NCBI RefSeq assembly: GCF_009792895.1
Contig: NZ_WSSC01000003.1
Span: 1-64,000, forward strand
Source: Pigmentibacter ruber
Lineage (GTDB): Bacteria > Bdellovibrionota_B > Oligoflexia > Silvanigrellales > Silvanigrellaceae
Direction of reading: 5' to 3'
Length of the DNA stretch: 64,000 nt
Part shown: in pieces, positions 18,862 to 27,998 of the stretch
Layout of the letters: every line of letters starts with the position of its first letter
Numbering within the stretch: the stretch's first letter is position 1
The notes under the pieces: model-generated
Databases searched by the model: none
What the model was told of the DNA's origin: nothing
Seen by the model: the letters and a program-made list of their open reading frames with translations, nothing else
Translations under genes and position numbers: made by a program

Positions 18862-19634
18862 TTTGAATAATCCAAATAAATTGTTTCATATTTTTGCAGC
18901 TCACCTTTGTGAGAAAAGGCCAAGGCATATGAATCATTAAAATCTATTATGTAGTTAATCCAGCTAGAAAAATTCTCTTCTTGATCACAAGCAGATAAAT
19001 TTATTATTTTTGTTTGCAAGGAATTACTACTCAAAACGCTTAATAAATTTGGTGAATAAAAAAGCCCAACTCCAATTCCTTTTAAAATAGCTTCTTTCAA
19101 TGACCAAATTCGATAAAAGTAGTTTACTTTGTCATTTTCTTTTTCTAACTGGTTAAAATATTTTTCCTCAAAATCAGAAAAAAATTGTGATTTCATTAAA
19201 TCAAAATTAATTGAAAAATCTTTATATTCAATATCTATCCCAATTTCACCAATAAAAGACGTTGCTATTGCTATATATTCTCTAGAATGAGATACATTAA
19301 AATAGATATTTTTTTTAAAATTATTTAAATTTAAAAATGGTTTTTTATATTTACCATAAGAAAATTGAATTAAATCATGACTTAAATTTAATTCCTTAGA
19401 TAGTATTTTTTTAATAAAAACTCTTGTCATTAAATATCTAATTGAATCATTAAAAAATAAAAATTTTTCAGATTTTATAACATTATCATCAGTAATATAT
19501 TCATTAAAATTATTTTTATATATAATATTATACATAAATTTATTAAATTCAATATCACAATTTTTACGAAAAGGATTATCTTTTAAAAAAGGGATTTTTA
19601 TAGTATATATTCTAGCAGGAGAAGAGAAACTCAC
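18858..19634 (-). CDS. 4'-phosphopantetheinyl transferase (Sfp type)
   Basis: This enzyme moves the phosphopantetheine arm of coenzyme A onto a carrier protein. The 258-residue protein has all Sfp-type motifs: FNVSHS (about residue 113), the metal-binding GIDIE, and WSLKEAILKGIGVGL, in the right order. Sfp-type enzymes usually serve secondary-metabolite carrier proteins rather than only fatty-acid ACP. No carrier-protein or synthase gene is in the window. The start is a GTG with AGGT upstream. It follows the histidine ammonia-lyase gene by 3 bases and is the last gene of that operon. Confidence 0.88.
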   Translation of the reverse strand: MSFSSPARIYTIKIPFLKDNPFRKNCDIEFNKFMYNIIYKNNFNEYITDDNVIKSEKFLFFNDSIRYLMTRVFIKKILSKELNLSHDLIQFSYGKYKKPFLNLNNFKKNIYFNVSHSREYIAIATSFIGEIGIDIEYKDFSINFDLMKSQFFSDFEEKYFNQLEKENDKVNYFYRIWSLKEAILKGIGVGLFYSPNLLSVLSSNSLQTKIINLSACDQEENFSSWINYIIDFNDSYALAFSHKGELQKYETIYLDYSN

Positions 19635-19637
19635 ATT

Positions 19638-21149
19638 TTACCTGTAATTTTCAAAAATGTATTCTTTAGCAATTTTAATATCATCAGAAAAAAATCTATC
19701 ATTTTCATAAAATTCAATCTTTGCTCTTAACTCTTTATAAACATGCAAAAGTTTACCAGAAAAACCTTTAATTTTTCTTAAATCACATGCTTGTAATGCA
19801 GCTAAAAACTCAATTGCTACGACATAAGCAGTATTTTCAGTCATTTCTAAAAGTCTGTATGCAGCATGAGTTGCCATACTTACATGATCTTCCTGATTAG
19901 CAGAAGTTGGAATACTATCTACTGAACATGGAAATGATTTTGATTTATTTTCACTAACCAATGCCGCAGCAGTTACTTGAGCTATCATAAATCCTGAATT
20001 TAATCCACTATTATTAACTAAAAAAGGAGGGAGTCCACTTAAATTTGAATCCAACAAAATAGAAATCCTTCTTTCAGATAGTGAGGCAATTTCTGTAGAT
20101 ATAATTGCTAAAATATCAGCTGCAATTGCAACTGGTTCTGCATGAAAATTTCCACCAGAAAGAAACTCATTTGTCTCAAAAAGTGAAATTGGATTATTTG
20201 TAACTGCATTTGCTTCTATTTCTAAGGTTTTCTCAATCGAGCTAATTTGCTCAAAACAAGCCCCTAATACTTGTGGAAGACATCTAAATGAATAAGGGTC
20301 CTGTATTCTTCCCGATTTATTTAAATAATCATTTCCAATTCCTTCTAAAAGCAGATTTCGCATTTTTTCAGCAACATGCATTTGCCCATGATGACCTCTT
20401 AATTCGTGAATCCTCTTATCAAAAGGTTGAGTGTTGCCTTCAATGGCTATGAGTGAAAAAGCACTAGCTTCTAAACACGCTGACATAACTGTTTGTAATT
20501 TAAATAAAGAAACTAATGCAATCGCAGTTGAGACTTGAGTTCCATTTAGTAATGATAGTCCTTCTAATGGTTGCATTTCTAGCTTATCAAGTTTGCATTC
20601 ATCTAATGCTTGAATTGCAGAAATTATTTTCCCATTTTTTCTAACAGTCCCTATTCCAATTAACGGTGCTACCAAATGGGCTAAAGGAGCTAAATCGCCA
20701 GAAGCTCCAACAGAACCTTTAATTGGAATACATGGATAGTATTCTTTATTGATTAATGTTAGAAGTGAGTTCAAAACTTCGAATCGAATACCAGAATATC
20801 CTCGCGCAAGACTAGCAACTTTTAGGATCGCAATTAATCTCACAAATGAATCATCAAAAAATTCTCCAACTCCAGTACAATGCGATTTTATTAAGTTGTG
20901 CTGTAATGTTGTTAGATCTTGTAACTCTATTCTGGTAGATGCTAATTTACCAAATCCAGTGTTGACACCATACACGCTTTTAACATTTTCATTACTTAGC
21001 AATTTTTTTACATTATCAACTGATTGCTGCATAGTTCTTTTTGTTTCGTTACAAAGAACATAACTTTCATATTTCCCAAAATAAATATTCTTTAAATTTG
21101 AGATACATAATTTACCTGGTTCTATTAAAAAATTTTCTAAATTATTCAT
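19638..21149 (-). CDS. hutH: Histidine ammonia-lyase
   Basis: The 503-residue protein belongs to the aromatic amino acid lyase family, which removes ammonia using an MIO group formed from Ala-Ser-Gly. That triad is at 149-151 in GSVGASGDLAPLAHL. The substrate-selectivity pair is Ser89-His90 (LIKSHCTGVG), the pattern of histidine lyases rather than HL (tyrosine) or FL (phenylalanine). The expected product is urocanate. VNTGFGKLA and SIPTSANQEDHVSM are further family hallmarks. No hutU, hutI or hutG lies near. The gene sits between a sulfur-transfer fusion gene and a phosphopantetheinyl transferase, so a role outside histidine degradation is possible. Confidence 0.92.
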   Translation of the reverse strand: MNNLENFLIEPGKLCISNLKNIYFGKYESYVLCNETKRTMQQSVDNVKKLLSNENVKSVYGVNTGFGKLASTRIELQDLTTLQHNLIKSHCTGVGEFFDDSFVRLIAILKVASLARGYSGIRFEVLNSLLTLINKEYYPCIPIKGSVGASGDLAPLAHLVAPLIGIGTVRKNGKIISAIQALDECKLDKLEMQPLEGLSLLNGTQVSTAIALVSLFKLQTVMSACLEASAFSLIAIEGNTQPFDKRIHELRGHHGQMHVAEKMRNLLLEGIGNDYLNKSGRIQDPYSFRCLPQVLGACFEQISSIEKTLEIEANAVTNNPISLFETNEFLSGGNFHAEPVAIAADILAIISTEIASLSERRISILLDSNLSGLPPFLVNNSGLNSGFMIAQVTAAALVSENKSKSFPCSVDSIPTSANQEDHVSMATHAAYRLLEMTENTAYVVAIEFLAALQACDLRKIKGFSGKLLHVYKELRAKIEFYENDRFFSDDIKIAKEYIFENYR

Positions 21150-21182
21150 AGATGCCTCATTACTTCTTTATCCGCTGTATTA

Positions 21183-23531
21183 TTAAAAATTATATAAATT
21201 GTCATATTTTAGTTGCGATAAAGCTAATCCGCCACTAATACTCCAAACATTTTTTATCCCAATTCTTCTCAAGCTTTTTGCAATTGCTAATGAACGATTT
21301 CCTGTAGAACATAGTAAAGCAATAGGTTTATTTTTATTTTCTTCATTAATTAAGTAATTAAAGAAATTTACTATTTTAGTGAGAGGAATATTTTTGGGCG
21401 GATTTATAAAATTTAAAACATTCCAGTTTTTAAAAAGAATTGACTCTGCATTTTCTCTAATATCTATAATTTCAAAAACACTTGCATCTAAATCTTCAAT
21501 TGATATTGTTGGTAAACTTTTATCTGTTAATACAGAATTACTAATTGTTCCACAAACTAATTTTCCTTGCAAGTTTGTTTCAAGTAATTGAGAATCTATC
21601 AGTTTTTTTTCTGCAAAAAATTCTTTTTCACTCATACAATTCAATGGATCAAATAATTTCTTTAATAAAATATTATTTCTTTTTTCTGTTCCCCATGTTG
21701 TTACAATAGATTGGCTATAATCATGCGCAGGACAAAGAATAGTATTATCATGCAATTTTTTATCAAGATTTTTAATTGTATCATAAAATAATTTACTATC
21801 ACTAATACTAAAATCAGTTCTACCTAAACCTCCTATCAAAACAGTATCACCTATAAAAACACATTCAATTTTTTCATCCAATGAAGATTTATTTTTTAAA
21901 AAATAACTTACACTATCCAAAGTATGTCCAGGTGTTTCAAGTCGTTCAATTTCCCAAGTACTTGAATTAAAATTTAAAATATTCGATTCAGAGTTCCACC
22001 CTAATTCATCACATGCATCATTTTTTAATAAAAGCTTTTCTAATAAACACGATCTTGCAGAAACGTGATCAGCATGTGAATGGGTATCTAAAACTGCTTG
22101 AATATTTAAATTTTTACATTTTATAAGACTTATTAATCTGTCAATACTTTCAAATGTTGGATCAATAATAACACAAAATCTTGTATTTATATCAGAAATT
22201 AACCAAGTATTTGAAGAATCATATTCTAGTTGAGTTATGCCATGAATTAGAGAATCTTCGGAATTATTATCAATGGAATCATCAATTATTTTGCATGCTA
22301 AATTAAGACATGAGTTTTTTAATGCCTTTCCAGCAGCTTGAATATTTTTTATTCCAAGAAAAATTTCTTCTTGCGATGTAGTTAATCCAAAAGAAAGTCT
22401 TATAGCTGAGGCTTTTCTCCACTCAGGTAAATTCATTGCTTCTAAAACATGACTGTAGTCAAGGGATTTCGAATTACAAGCAGAACCTCCGCTTAAACTT
22501 ACTCCAGCAGCATCGAATACTCGCATTAATTCTTTTGAAGTAAATCCATATACAGAAAAGTTCAAAGTTGTGGCCACAGAATTTTCTAAATCAGTATTTA
22601 TTTCTATTGCGGGAAAAGCTTCTACTAAAGAATTTAATAGTAAACTTCTAAAGTGAAATAATTCTTGATTAGTTTTAAAATTTGCGTCTAAACATCCATC
22701 TTTTATTTTATTTAATTTCTCTAAAATAACACCAATAGCAGCAATACCTGGATGGTTTTCTGTCCCTGCTCGAATCCCTCTTTCCTGTCCACCACCAACA
22801 ATTAATGAACATTGTGGAGCTTTTTCTCTCAAATATAAAAATCCAATTCCTTTTGGAGCATGCACCTTATGGCCACTAAAAGTGGCATAATCAACACTTA
22901 AGTCATTAAAATTTAATGAAATTTTTCCAAGCGCTTGAACACAATCTACTAACCAAAATACTTTACTAGCAGAACTTCTTATTACTTTTTCAATCTCTTT
23001 TAAATTTGTTATTAATCCAGTTTCATTATTTACTGCCATAGTACATAAAAAAACAGTATCATTTATATGCTCTTGTATTTCATCTAGACTTATATGCCCC
23101 TTACTATTCACACCGATTTGAACAACCTCAAGATTTACACCTAATATTTTCTTCCAATGTATTATTGAATTATATACAGCTTTATGTTCTGTTTTTGAAA
23201 TTAATATTTTTTTATTTAGAAAAGAAGGTTCATCTTTTATTTGATCTTTTATCCAATTCAAAACAGAAAGTACTGATATTTGAATTGCTTCTGTTGCTCC
23301 ACTAGTAAAATAAATTTCTGTAGGTTTAACATTCAACAATTTGCTTGCTTGAATTCGCGATTCTTCCAAAATTAATTTTGCTTCTGCGCCAGCTATATGT
23401 GAGCTACTGGGATTTGCATATACTCTTTCCATTGACCAAAGAGCAGCTTGACAAGCTTCTTTTAAAATTGGAGCTGTAGCATTACAATCAAAATATACTT
23501 TTGAATTGCCATTATTTTTTTCTTTGTTCAT
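21183..23531 (-). CDS. Fusion: cysteine desulfurase, metallo-beta-lactamase-fold domain, rhodanese
   Basis: The 782-residue cytosolic protein joins three sulfur-handling domains in one open frame. Residues about 10-405 are a NifS/IscS-type cysteine desulfurase with PLP lysine K222 (FSGHKVHAPKG) and persulfide Cys352 (SGGSACNS). Residues about 425-625 are a metallo-beta-lactamase fold of the ETHE1-like class, with THSHADH at 483-489, GDTVLIGGLGRTDF at 561-574 and PAHD at 601-604. Residues about 675-782 are a rhodanese with Cys741 in LLCSTGNRS. All three active sites appear intact. Sulfur from cysteine could pass from C352 to C741, with the middle domain acting on a persulfide. This path is an inference. 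The gene leads an operon with hutH and a PPTase. Confidence 0.93.
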   Translation of the reverse strand: MNKEKNNGNSKVYFDCNATAPILKEACQAALWSMERVYANPSSSHIAGAEAKLILEESRIQASKLLNVKPTEIYFTSGATEAIQISVLSVLNWIKDQIKDEPSFLNKKILISKTEHKAVYNSIIHWKKILGVNLEVVQIGVNSKGHISLDEIQEHINDTVFLCTMAVNNETGLITNLKEIEKVIRSSASKVFWLVDCVQALGKISLNFNDLSVDYATFSGHKVHAPKGIGFLYLREKAPQCSLIVGGGQERGIRAGTENHPGIAAIGVILEKLNKIKDGCLDANFKTNQELFHFRSLLLNSLVEAFPAIEINTDLENSVATTLNFSVYGFTSKELMRVFDAAGVSLSGGSACNSKSLDYSHVLEAMNLPEWRKASAIRLSFGLTTSQEEIFLGIKNIQAAGKALKNSCLNLACKIIDDSIDNNSEDSLIHGITQLEYDSSNTWLISDINTRFCVIIDPTFESIDRLISLIKCKNLNIQAVLDTHSHADHVSARSCLLEKLLLKNDACDELGWNSESNILNFNSSTWEIERLETPGHTLDSVSYFLKNKSSLDEKIECVFIGDTVLIGGLGRTDFSISDSKLFYDTIKNLDKKLHDNTILCPAHDYSQSIVTTWGTEKRNNILLKKLFDPLNCMSEKEFFAEKKLIDSQLLETNLQGKLVCGTISNSVLTDKSLPTISIEDLDASVFEIIDIRENAESILFKNWNVLNFINPPKNIPLTKIVNFFNYLINEENKNKPIALLCSTGNRSLAIAKSLRRIGIKNVWSISGGLALSQLKYDNLYNF

Positions 23532-23731
23532 TATGCCTCCATTTCAATTTTTAATCTTGTCTTTTCTAATTATCACATATAAAAGAATATTACTATTTAA
23601 AATTGTTATTTAAAAAATAATTTTTATTTATCTTTTTAAAAAAATTTTTATAGCCCAAAAATTTTATTTTTTTCCTTTTAATAAAAAATACATAAAAGTC
23701 ATTTTTTTGATATTAAATTCTTACATAATAA

Positions 23732-23740
23732 TGCTATAAT
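23732..23740 (+). promoter_or_regulatory. Extended -10 promoter of msrB
   Basis: TGCTATAAT at 23732-23740 is a perfect extended -10 element (TGnTATAAT), 33 bases before the msrB start. Extended -10 promoters often work without a good -35, and none is seen at standard spacing here. Transcription should start near 23747. Confidence 0.6.
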
Positions 23741-23773
23741 AAAAAATTATTATGAACTATAGGAATTAAAAAA

Positions 23774-24319
23774 ATGATAGATTATCGAAGAATAATTTTT
23801 TCTTTTTTAGCTTTCTTTTTAATGGTTGGGTATGCTATGGCGGATAAAACAGATTCAAAATATGAAAATGTCGATAAAAGCAAAAAAATAAAAGAACTTT
23901 CACCTATTCAAAAAGAAGTAACTCAAAATAATGGGACAGAGGCTCCATTTAAAAATGAATTTTGGAACAACAAGGAAGATGGAATTTATGTAGATGTTGT
24001 CACAGGAGAGCCTTTATTTAGCTCTCTAGATAAATATGATTCAGGCACGGGATGGCCTAGCTTTACTAAACCAATAGATAATAAATTTTTGCAATTTAAA
24101 GAAGATAAATCTTTAGTTCATGAAACAAGAACTGAAGTCAAATCAAAAATTGGAAATTCACATTTAGGTCATGTTTTTGATGACGGCCCGGGGCCAACGA
24201 AAAAAAGATACTGTATTAATTCAGCAGCATTAAAATTTATTCCTGTAGCAAATCTTGAAAAGGAAGGATATGGACAATATCTTTCCTTATTTAAGAAACA
24301 CAAAAAAGAAAATAAATAA
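23774..24319 (+). CDS. msrB: Peptide-methionine (R)-S-oxide reductase, exported
   Basis: MsrB repairs methionine-R-sulfoxide in proteins. The 181-residue protein has the catalytic Cys147 in RYCINSAAL and the conserved GTGWPSF and [11 protein letters not shown] segments. An N-terminal hydrophobic stretch ([17 protein letters not shown]) is a likely signal peptide, placing the enzyme in the periplasm. The two CxxC pairs that bind zinc in many MsrB proteins are absent (for example VVTGEPLF instead of a C..C form), so this is the zinc-free type. It is transcribed alone from an extended -10 promoter, divergent from the sulfur-transfer fusion gene. Confidence 0.93.
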   Translation: MIDYRRIIFSFLAFFLMVGYAMADKTDSKYENVDKSKKIKELSPIQKEVTQNNGTEAPFKNEFWNNKEDGIYVDVVTGEPLFSSLDKYDSGTGWPSFTKPIDNKFLQFKEDKSLVHETRTEVKSKIGNSHLGHVFDDGPGPTKKRYCINSAALKFIPVANLEKEGYGQYLSLFKKHKKENK

Positions 24320-24324
24320 AATTT

Positions 24325-25020
24325 TCAATTTCCACAAACCCAGTACCCATAGCCATTGAAAGTTGAAATTTCACTTGTTGCTTTTGCTTTAAAATTTAAC
24401 TTTATTATAGAAGATAAGTTAGGATGAGAATAATCTGTCCAAGGCAAAGTTTGATCCCAAACAAATTGCTGAACTTCTAAGTTACTCAAATTTCTAAATA
24501 CATTCACACCAATATCTTGTTGAAATGAATACATTTTAATTGGCAAAATTCTTGAAATAGTAAGCGAATTATCTACATTAATATTATAGTTCGTTACAAT
24601 TTTACTATCATTTTCTGTTGCTACTGAAGCTATATTAGTAGTATTCACATAAAATTTATCTCCATTGATCTTTGCTAAGTTAAACCTTACATATTGGCCT
24701 GATGTCGCTGGATTTTCACTTTTTATTACTAAAAATTGGCTTGATGTTTCATCGCTTTGTGCTGAAAATGAGACTTCAAGATTTTCTGATTTAAAACCTT
24801 CTTTAATATAAATAGGTTTAATTTTATTTTTGGAACTTATTAAGTCAATTGTTGAACTTGCACTTCCATAGATTATTAAAGGCTCTCCTCCACCCGTACA
24901 TGGATAAAATATTTTTACCCCATTATCATCAAAGAAGCTTCCATTAATATGCTTTATACTAGCATAAATATTTCCTGAAAGTAAAAAAGATAATGAAATT
25001 TTTACTATATTATTAAGCAT
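24325..25020 (-). CDS. Secreted protein of unknown function
   Basis: I do not recognise this 231-residue protein. It has an N-terminal signal peptide (MLNNIVKISLSFLLSGNIYAS). The rest is rich in Ser, Thr and Asn with alternating hydrophobic residues, which suggests a beta-sandwich-like exported protein. Two cysteines (in YPCTGGGEP and at the C-terminal YWVCGN) could form a disulfide joining the ends of the domain. It is convergent with msrB, with 5 bases between the stops. Confidence 0.7.
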   Translation of the reverse strand: MLNNIVKISLSFLLSGNIYASIKHINGSFFDDNGVKIFYPCTGGGEPLIIYGSASSTIDLISSKNKIKPIYIKEGFKSENLEVSFSAQSDETSSQFLVIKSENPATSGQYVRFNLAKINGDKFYVNTTNIASVATENDSKIVTNYNINVDNSLTISRILPIKMYSFQQDIGVNVFRNLSNLEVQQFVWDQTLPWTDYSHPNLSSIIKLNFKAKATSEISTFNGYGYWVCGN

Positions 25021-25350
25021 GATAATTCCTTATTATTGAAATAAATTTTATATTTAATTTAAAGTGACATGTCTCACTAAATTAGTACTAGGTCAAGAAT
25101 TTAATTGATATTGATAAGATATTGATCATTTTTAAATTGATTCAAAATTTTACTATAATTATTATTTTAATATTCTATATAAATTTAATTTATTAAAACT
25201 AGTTTCACAATTTCGTTTCTTTTATAATTCAATATTTTTAAAAATTATATTGATATTTTTGTTATTACAAAGTAAGTTTTCAAAGTTCGTAACAATTCGT
25301 TATGCCTCCCACATATTAAATGAAAAATATCATAAGGAGCTAATTCTATT
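25021..25350. other. Intergenic region, divergent upstream of two secreted-protein genes
   Basis: This A+T-rich stretch of 330 bases lies between two divergent genes for exported proteins and should hold both promoters. I see no gene, no strong inverted repeat and no clear -35/-10 pair. An AAGGAG ribosome binding site for the plus-strand gene lies at about 25335-25340. Confidence 0.6.
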
Positions 25351-26790
25351 ATGAAGATAGGGATGAAATATTTACTTATAATTCTTTTCCATACGTTGCT
25401 ATCTAAAGAATCTATTGCAAAAGATTATTGCCCAAAAGAACTTGATTCTTTTGATTGTATAAAACAGTTAACATCAAAATATTCACTAAATTACTCTAAA
25501 ATTAGTACAGAAAATTTAAATGATGATATTGAAATTATTGAATATGAATTTACCTCACAAAAGTATCCAATCAATGAAAGCTATCCAAACTCAGAATGGA
25601 AGCACAATTTAAAAATTTTTATTCCAAAATCTTATTTAAAAAATACCACACCTATTGTCTACGTAGATTCAGATATAAAGAATAAAAAAGATGAAGAATT
25701 TTTCGAAAATATTTCTAAAAATACATCTTCAATTGTTGCAAGACTCACTATGGTTCCTAATCAACCAATTAATTTTCCTAATATTGCTAATTTATTTGAA
25801 GATGATTTAGTTGCACATACTTGGAAAATGTTTCTTGATGATCCAATAGAGAATAAAACATTGCCTCTCCATTTGCCTATGGCAGTAAGTATTGTTCGCG
25901 CATTAGATTTGATTCAAACTGAGTTACAACCAAAAGATTATAATGTCAGTGGTTTCATATTATCAGGTGCTTCAAAAAGAGGCTGGGCTGCTTGGCTTGC
26001 AACTATTTCTGATGAGAGAATAAAAGCTATAGTACCTATAGTGATTGATATTTACAATATGAAAAGTCAATTTATGAAATTAAATAAAGTTTATGCTAAT
26101 CACTGGCCTATTGCATTGTATCCCTACTATAAAATTAACTTATATAAGTTTTTAGAAAATGATAATTTTAATTCATTAATTCAAATTGAAGACCCTCTTG
26201 CATACAAAAATTCAGTAAAACAAAAAAGATTAGAAATTCCAAAATATATTATTAGCTCAAGTGGAGATGATTTTTTCCTACCAGATTCAATATATGATAG
26301 TTATAAAGATATTCCTGGAGAAAACATTTTTCGCTATATTCCTAATTCAAGTCATTTCATAAAAAAGAGTATTATTGAAGATGCAATTACTCAATATGCC
26401 AAATTAATCAATTCAGATATTTCTATAAATAAATTAAATTTTAAATTTTATGAGGATAAATTCGGAGAAAATGTCAGAATTGTTATTAAACTCAATAAAA
26501 ATATTAAAAAAATTACTCTTTGGGAAGCTACAAATACTCAAGAGAGAGATTTTCGATTCTCCTGTGGAATTGAATATAAAGAAAAAAGCTTGCACATAAA
26601 AAACAATGCTAGATATATTTCTATATATTTAAAAAAACCTAAATTAGGCTGGAAGGCTTCTTTCATTGAAATCATTCATAACAATAACTTTATTCAAACA
26701 ACTCCAAATATTGTTTTACCCAAAAAAGAGTATCCTTCTAATATTATAAATGATAAAAGCAAATATTGCAGTTCGCTTCCATTACAATAG
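25351..26790 (+). CDS. PqaA-like (PhoPQ-activated pathogenicity-related) exported hydrolase
   Basis: The 479-residue protein has a signal peptide (cut near SIAKDYC) followed by the PhoPQ-regulated protein fold, an alpha/beta-hydrolase relative. The family hallmark GASKRGWAAWL is present, with the putative nucleophile Ser at about 207. SSGDDFFLPD (about 310) and PNSSHF (about 331) are likely to supply the Asp and His. Members are called pathogenicity-related from Salmonella PqaA, and their substrate is not established. The C-terminal 130 residues look like a separate beta domain. It stands alone. Confidence 0.82.
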   Translation: MKIGMKYLLIILFHTLLSKESIAKDYCPKELDSFDCIKQLTSKYSLNYSKISTENLNDDIEIIEYEFTSQKYPINESYPNSEWKHNLKIFIPKSYLKNTTPIVYVDSDIKNKKDEEFFENISKNTSSIVARLTMVPNQPINFPNIANLFEDDLVAHTWKMFLDDPIENKTLPLHLPMAVSIVRALDLIQTELQPKDYNVSGFILSGASKRGWAAWLATISDERIKAIVPIVIDIYNMKSQFMKLNKVYANHWPIALYPYYKINLYKFLENDNFNSLIQIEDPLAYKNSVKQKRLEIPKYIISSSGDDFFLPDSIYDSYKDIPGENIFRYIPNSSHFIKKSIIEDAITQYAKLINSDISINKLNFKFYEDKFGENVRIVIKLNKNIKKITLWEATNTQERDFRFSCGIEYKEKSLHIKNNARYISIYLKKPKLGWKASFIEIIHNNNFIQTTPNIVLPKKEYPSNIINDKSKYCSSLPLQ

Positions 26791-27068
26791 AATAAAATTT
26801 TTTGGATAGATAACTTAAAGATATTTAAAAAGAATAAATATTCATATTAGTTAAATTATTTTTAAACATTTTTCACTAATATTATTATTACAAAATAAGT
26901 ATAACTTGTGAATATTTGCTAAAAAATTTATATACTTTTTATATTCATATTAAATTACTAATAATATTTTTAAAATTCTAGATAATATTGCTTTTTTTAA
27001 ATATAAAAATTAAAGAAAAATTGTTTTTATTGTTTTTAAAAACAAACGAAATTTTATTAGGAGAATTT

Positions 27069-27887
27069 ATGATTAGTAAAAATTTATTTATAATTTTTAG
27101 TTCTTTAGCTTTTACACCAATATTTGCAACAGAATCTAAATTATACAATAGAAATATAATTTTAAACAACAATACTGAACATTTAAGAGATTCAAAAATT
27201 AACAATTTAGCTAAAAATGAAACTCAGGATACTTTAAAAGAGGAATATTCTAGTGATAATAATCAAATATATTATTTTGAAATGGAAAAATCTAAAGAAT
27301 TTCGAAAAAAAATTGCAATATCTTACAATAAAGCATTTTTAGAAACCGAAAATTTAAACAAAGTTAAATATTATGAAGAAATTATTAAGCACTACATAAG
27401 AAGTGATATTAAAAATGGAAGATTTGATATATTTCAACTTAATGAAATTAAAAATTTAAACTTAGGAATTGGTGAAGAAATTAACTTGATGACAAGTAAG
27501 ATAAACGAAATTAAAAAAGAGATCACTGAAAATCCAACTAGAGTTGATCTATATGTTAAATATTATATCAATTATAATTTACTTATCCTTATGAAAAATG
27601 CTTATTATGCAACATATAATGCCGCACCTCCCTATAAATTTGCCGAAAATGCAAAATCTGCAGCTGCAATTTATAGTAATAATTCCAAAGCTGATTATGC
27701 CAGAGAACTAAGAAAAAAAGCTGATGCGGCTTATAAATTAGTTGATAAAGCTTATAAATTATATGCAAATGCTGATAAAAAAAATAAAAGTGAATTTTTT
27801 GAATTAAGAAAAAGATACTATGAGGCAGAAGATCTCGCTAGAAAATTAGACGATGAAGCAGATATGGCATTTAATTCTATCAGGTAA
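27069..27887 (+). CDS. Exported helical protein of unknown function
   Basis: I do not recognise this 272-residue protein. The ATG at 27069 has an AGGAGA ribosome binding site and gives a signal peptide (NLFIIFSSLAFTPIFAT). The frame stays open to 26988, but that extension has no start signal. The mature part is highly charged and helical. The last 90 residues are rich in Ala, Lys and Tyr with heptad-like repeats (AENAKSAAAIYSNNSKADYA, RKKADAAYKLVDKAYKLY), so a coiled coil or helical bundle is likely. The stop codon lies within the terminator hairpin. Confidence 0.7.
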   Translation: MISKNLFIIFSSLAFTPIFATESKLYNRNIILNNNTEHLRDSKINNLAKNETQDTLKEEYSSDNNQIYYFEMEKSKEFRKKIAISYNKAFLETENLNKVKYYEEIIKHYIRSDIKNGRFDIFQLNEIKNLNLGIGEEINLMTSKINEIKKEITENPTRVDLYVKYYINYNLLILMKNAYYATYNAAPPYKFAENAKSAAAIYSNNSKADYARELRKKADAAYKLVDKAYKLYANADKKNKSEFFELRKRYYEAEDLARKLDDEADMAFNSIR

Positions 27888-27912
27888 TTAAATAATTATT
27901 TACCTGATAGAA
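27875..27912 (+). terminator. Intrinsic terminator overlapping a coding end
   Basis: TTCTATCAGGTAA (27875-27887) and TTACCTGATAGAA (27900-27912) form a perfect 13-bp stem, followed by TTTATT. The last codons and the stop of the upstream gene form the 5' arm, as seen for ahcY. It may also work in the other direction for the minus-strand gene that ends at 27999. Confidence 0.8.
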
Positions 27913-27998
27913 TTTATTAAATATTATTACATTTTATTAAAATAAACTAAATTTAAATAATTTTTAAAAATGAATAATAAGATTAAAAAATTTCAATT

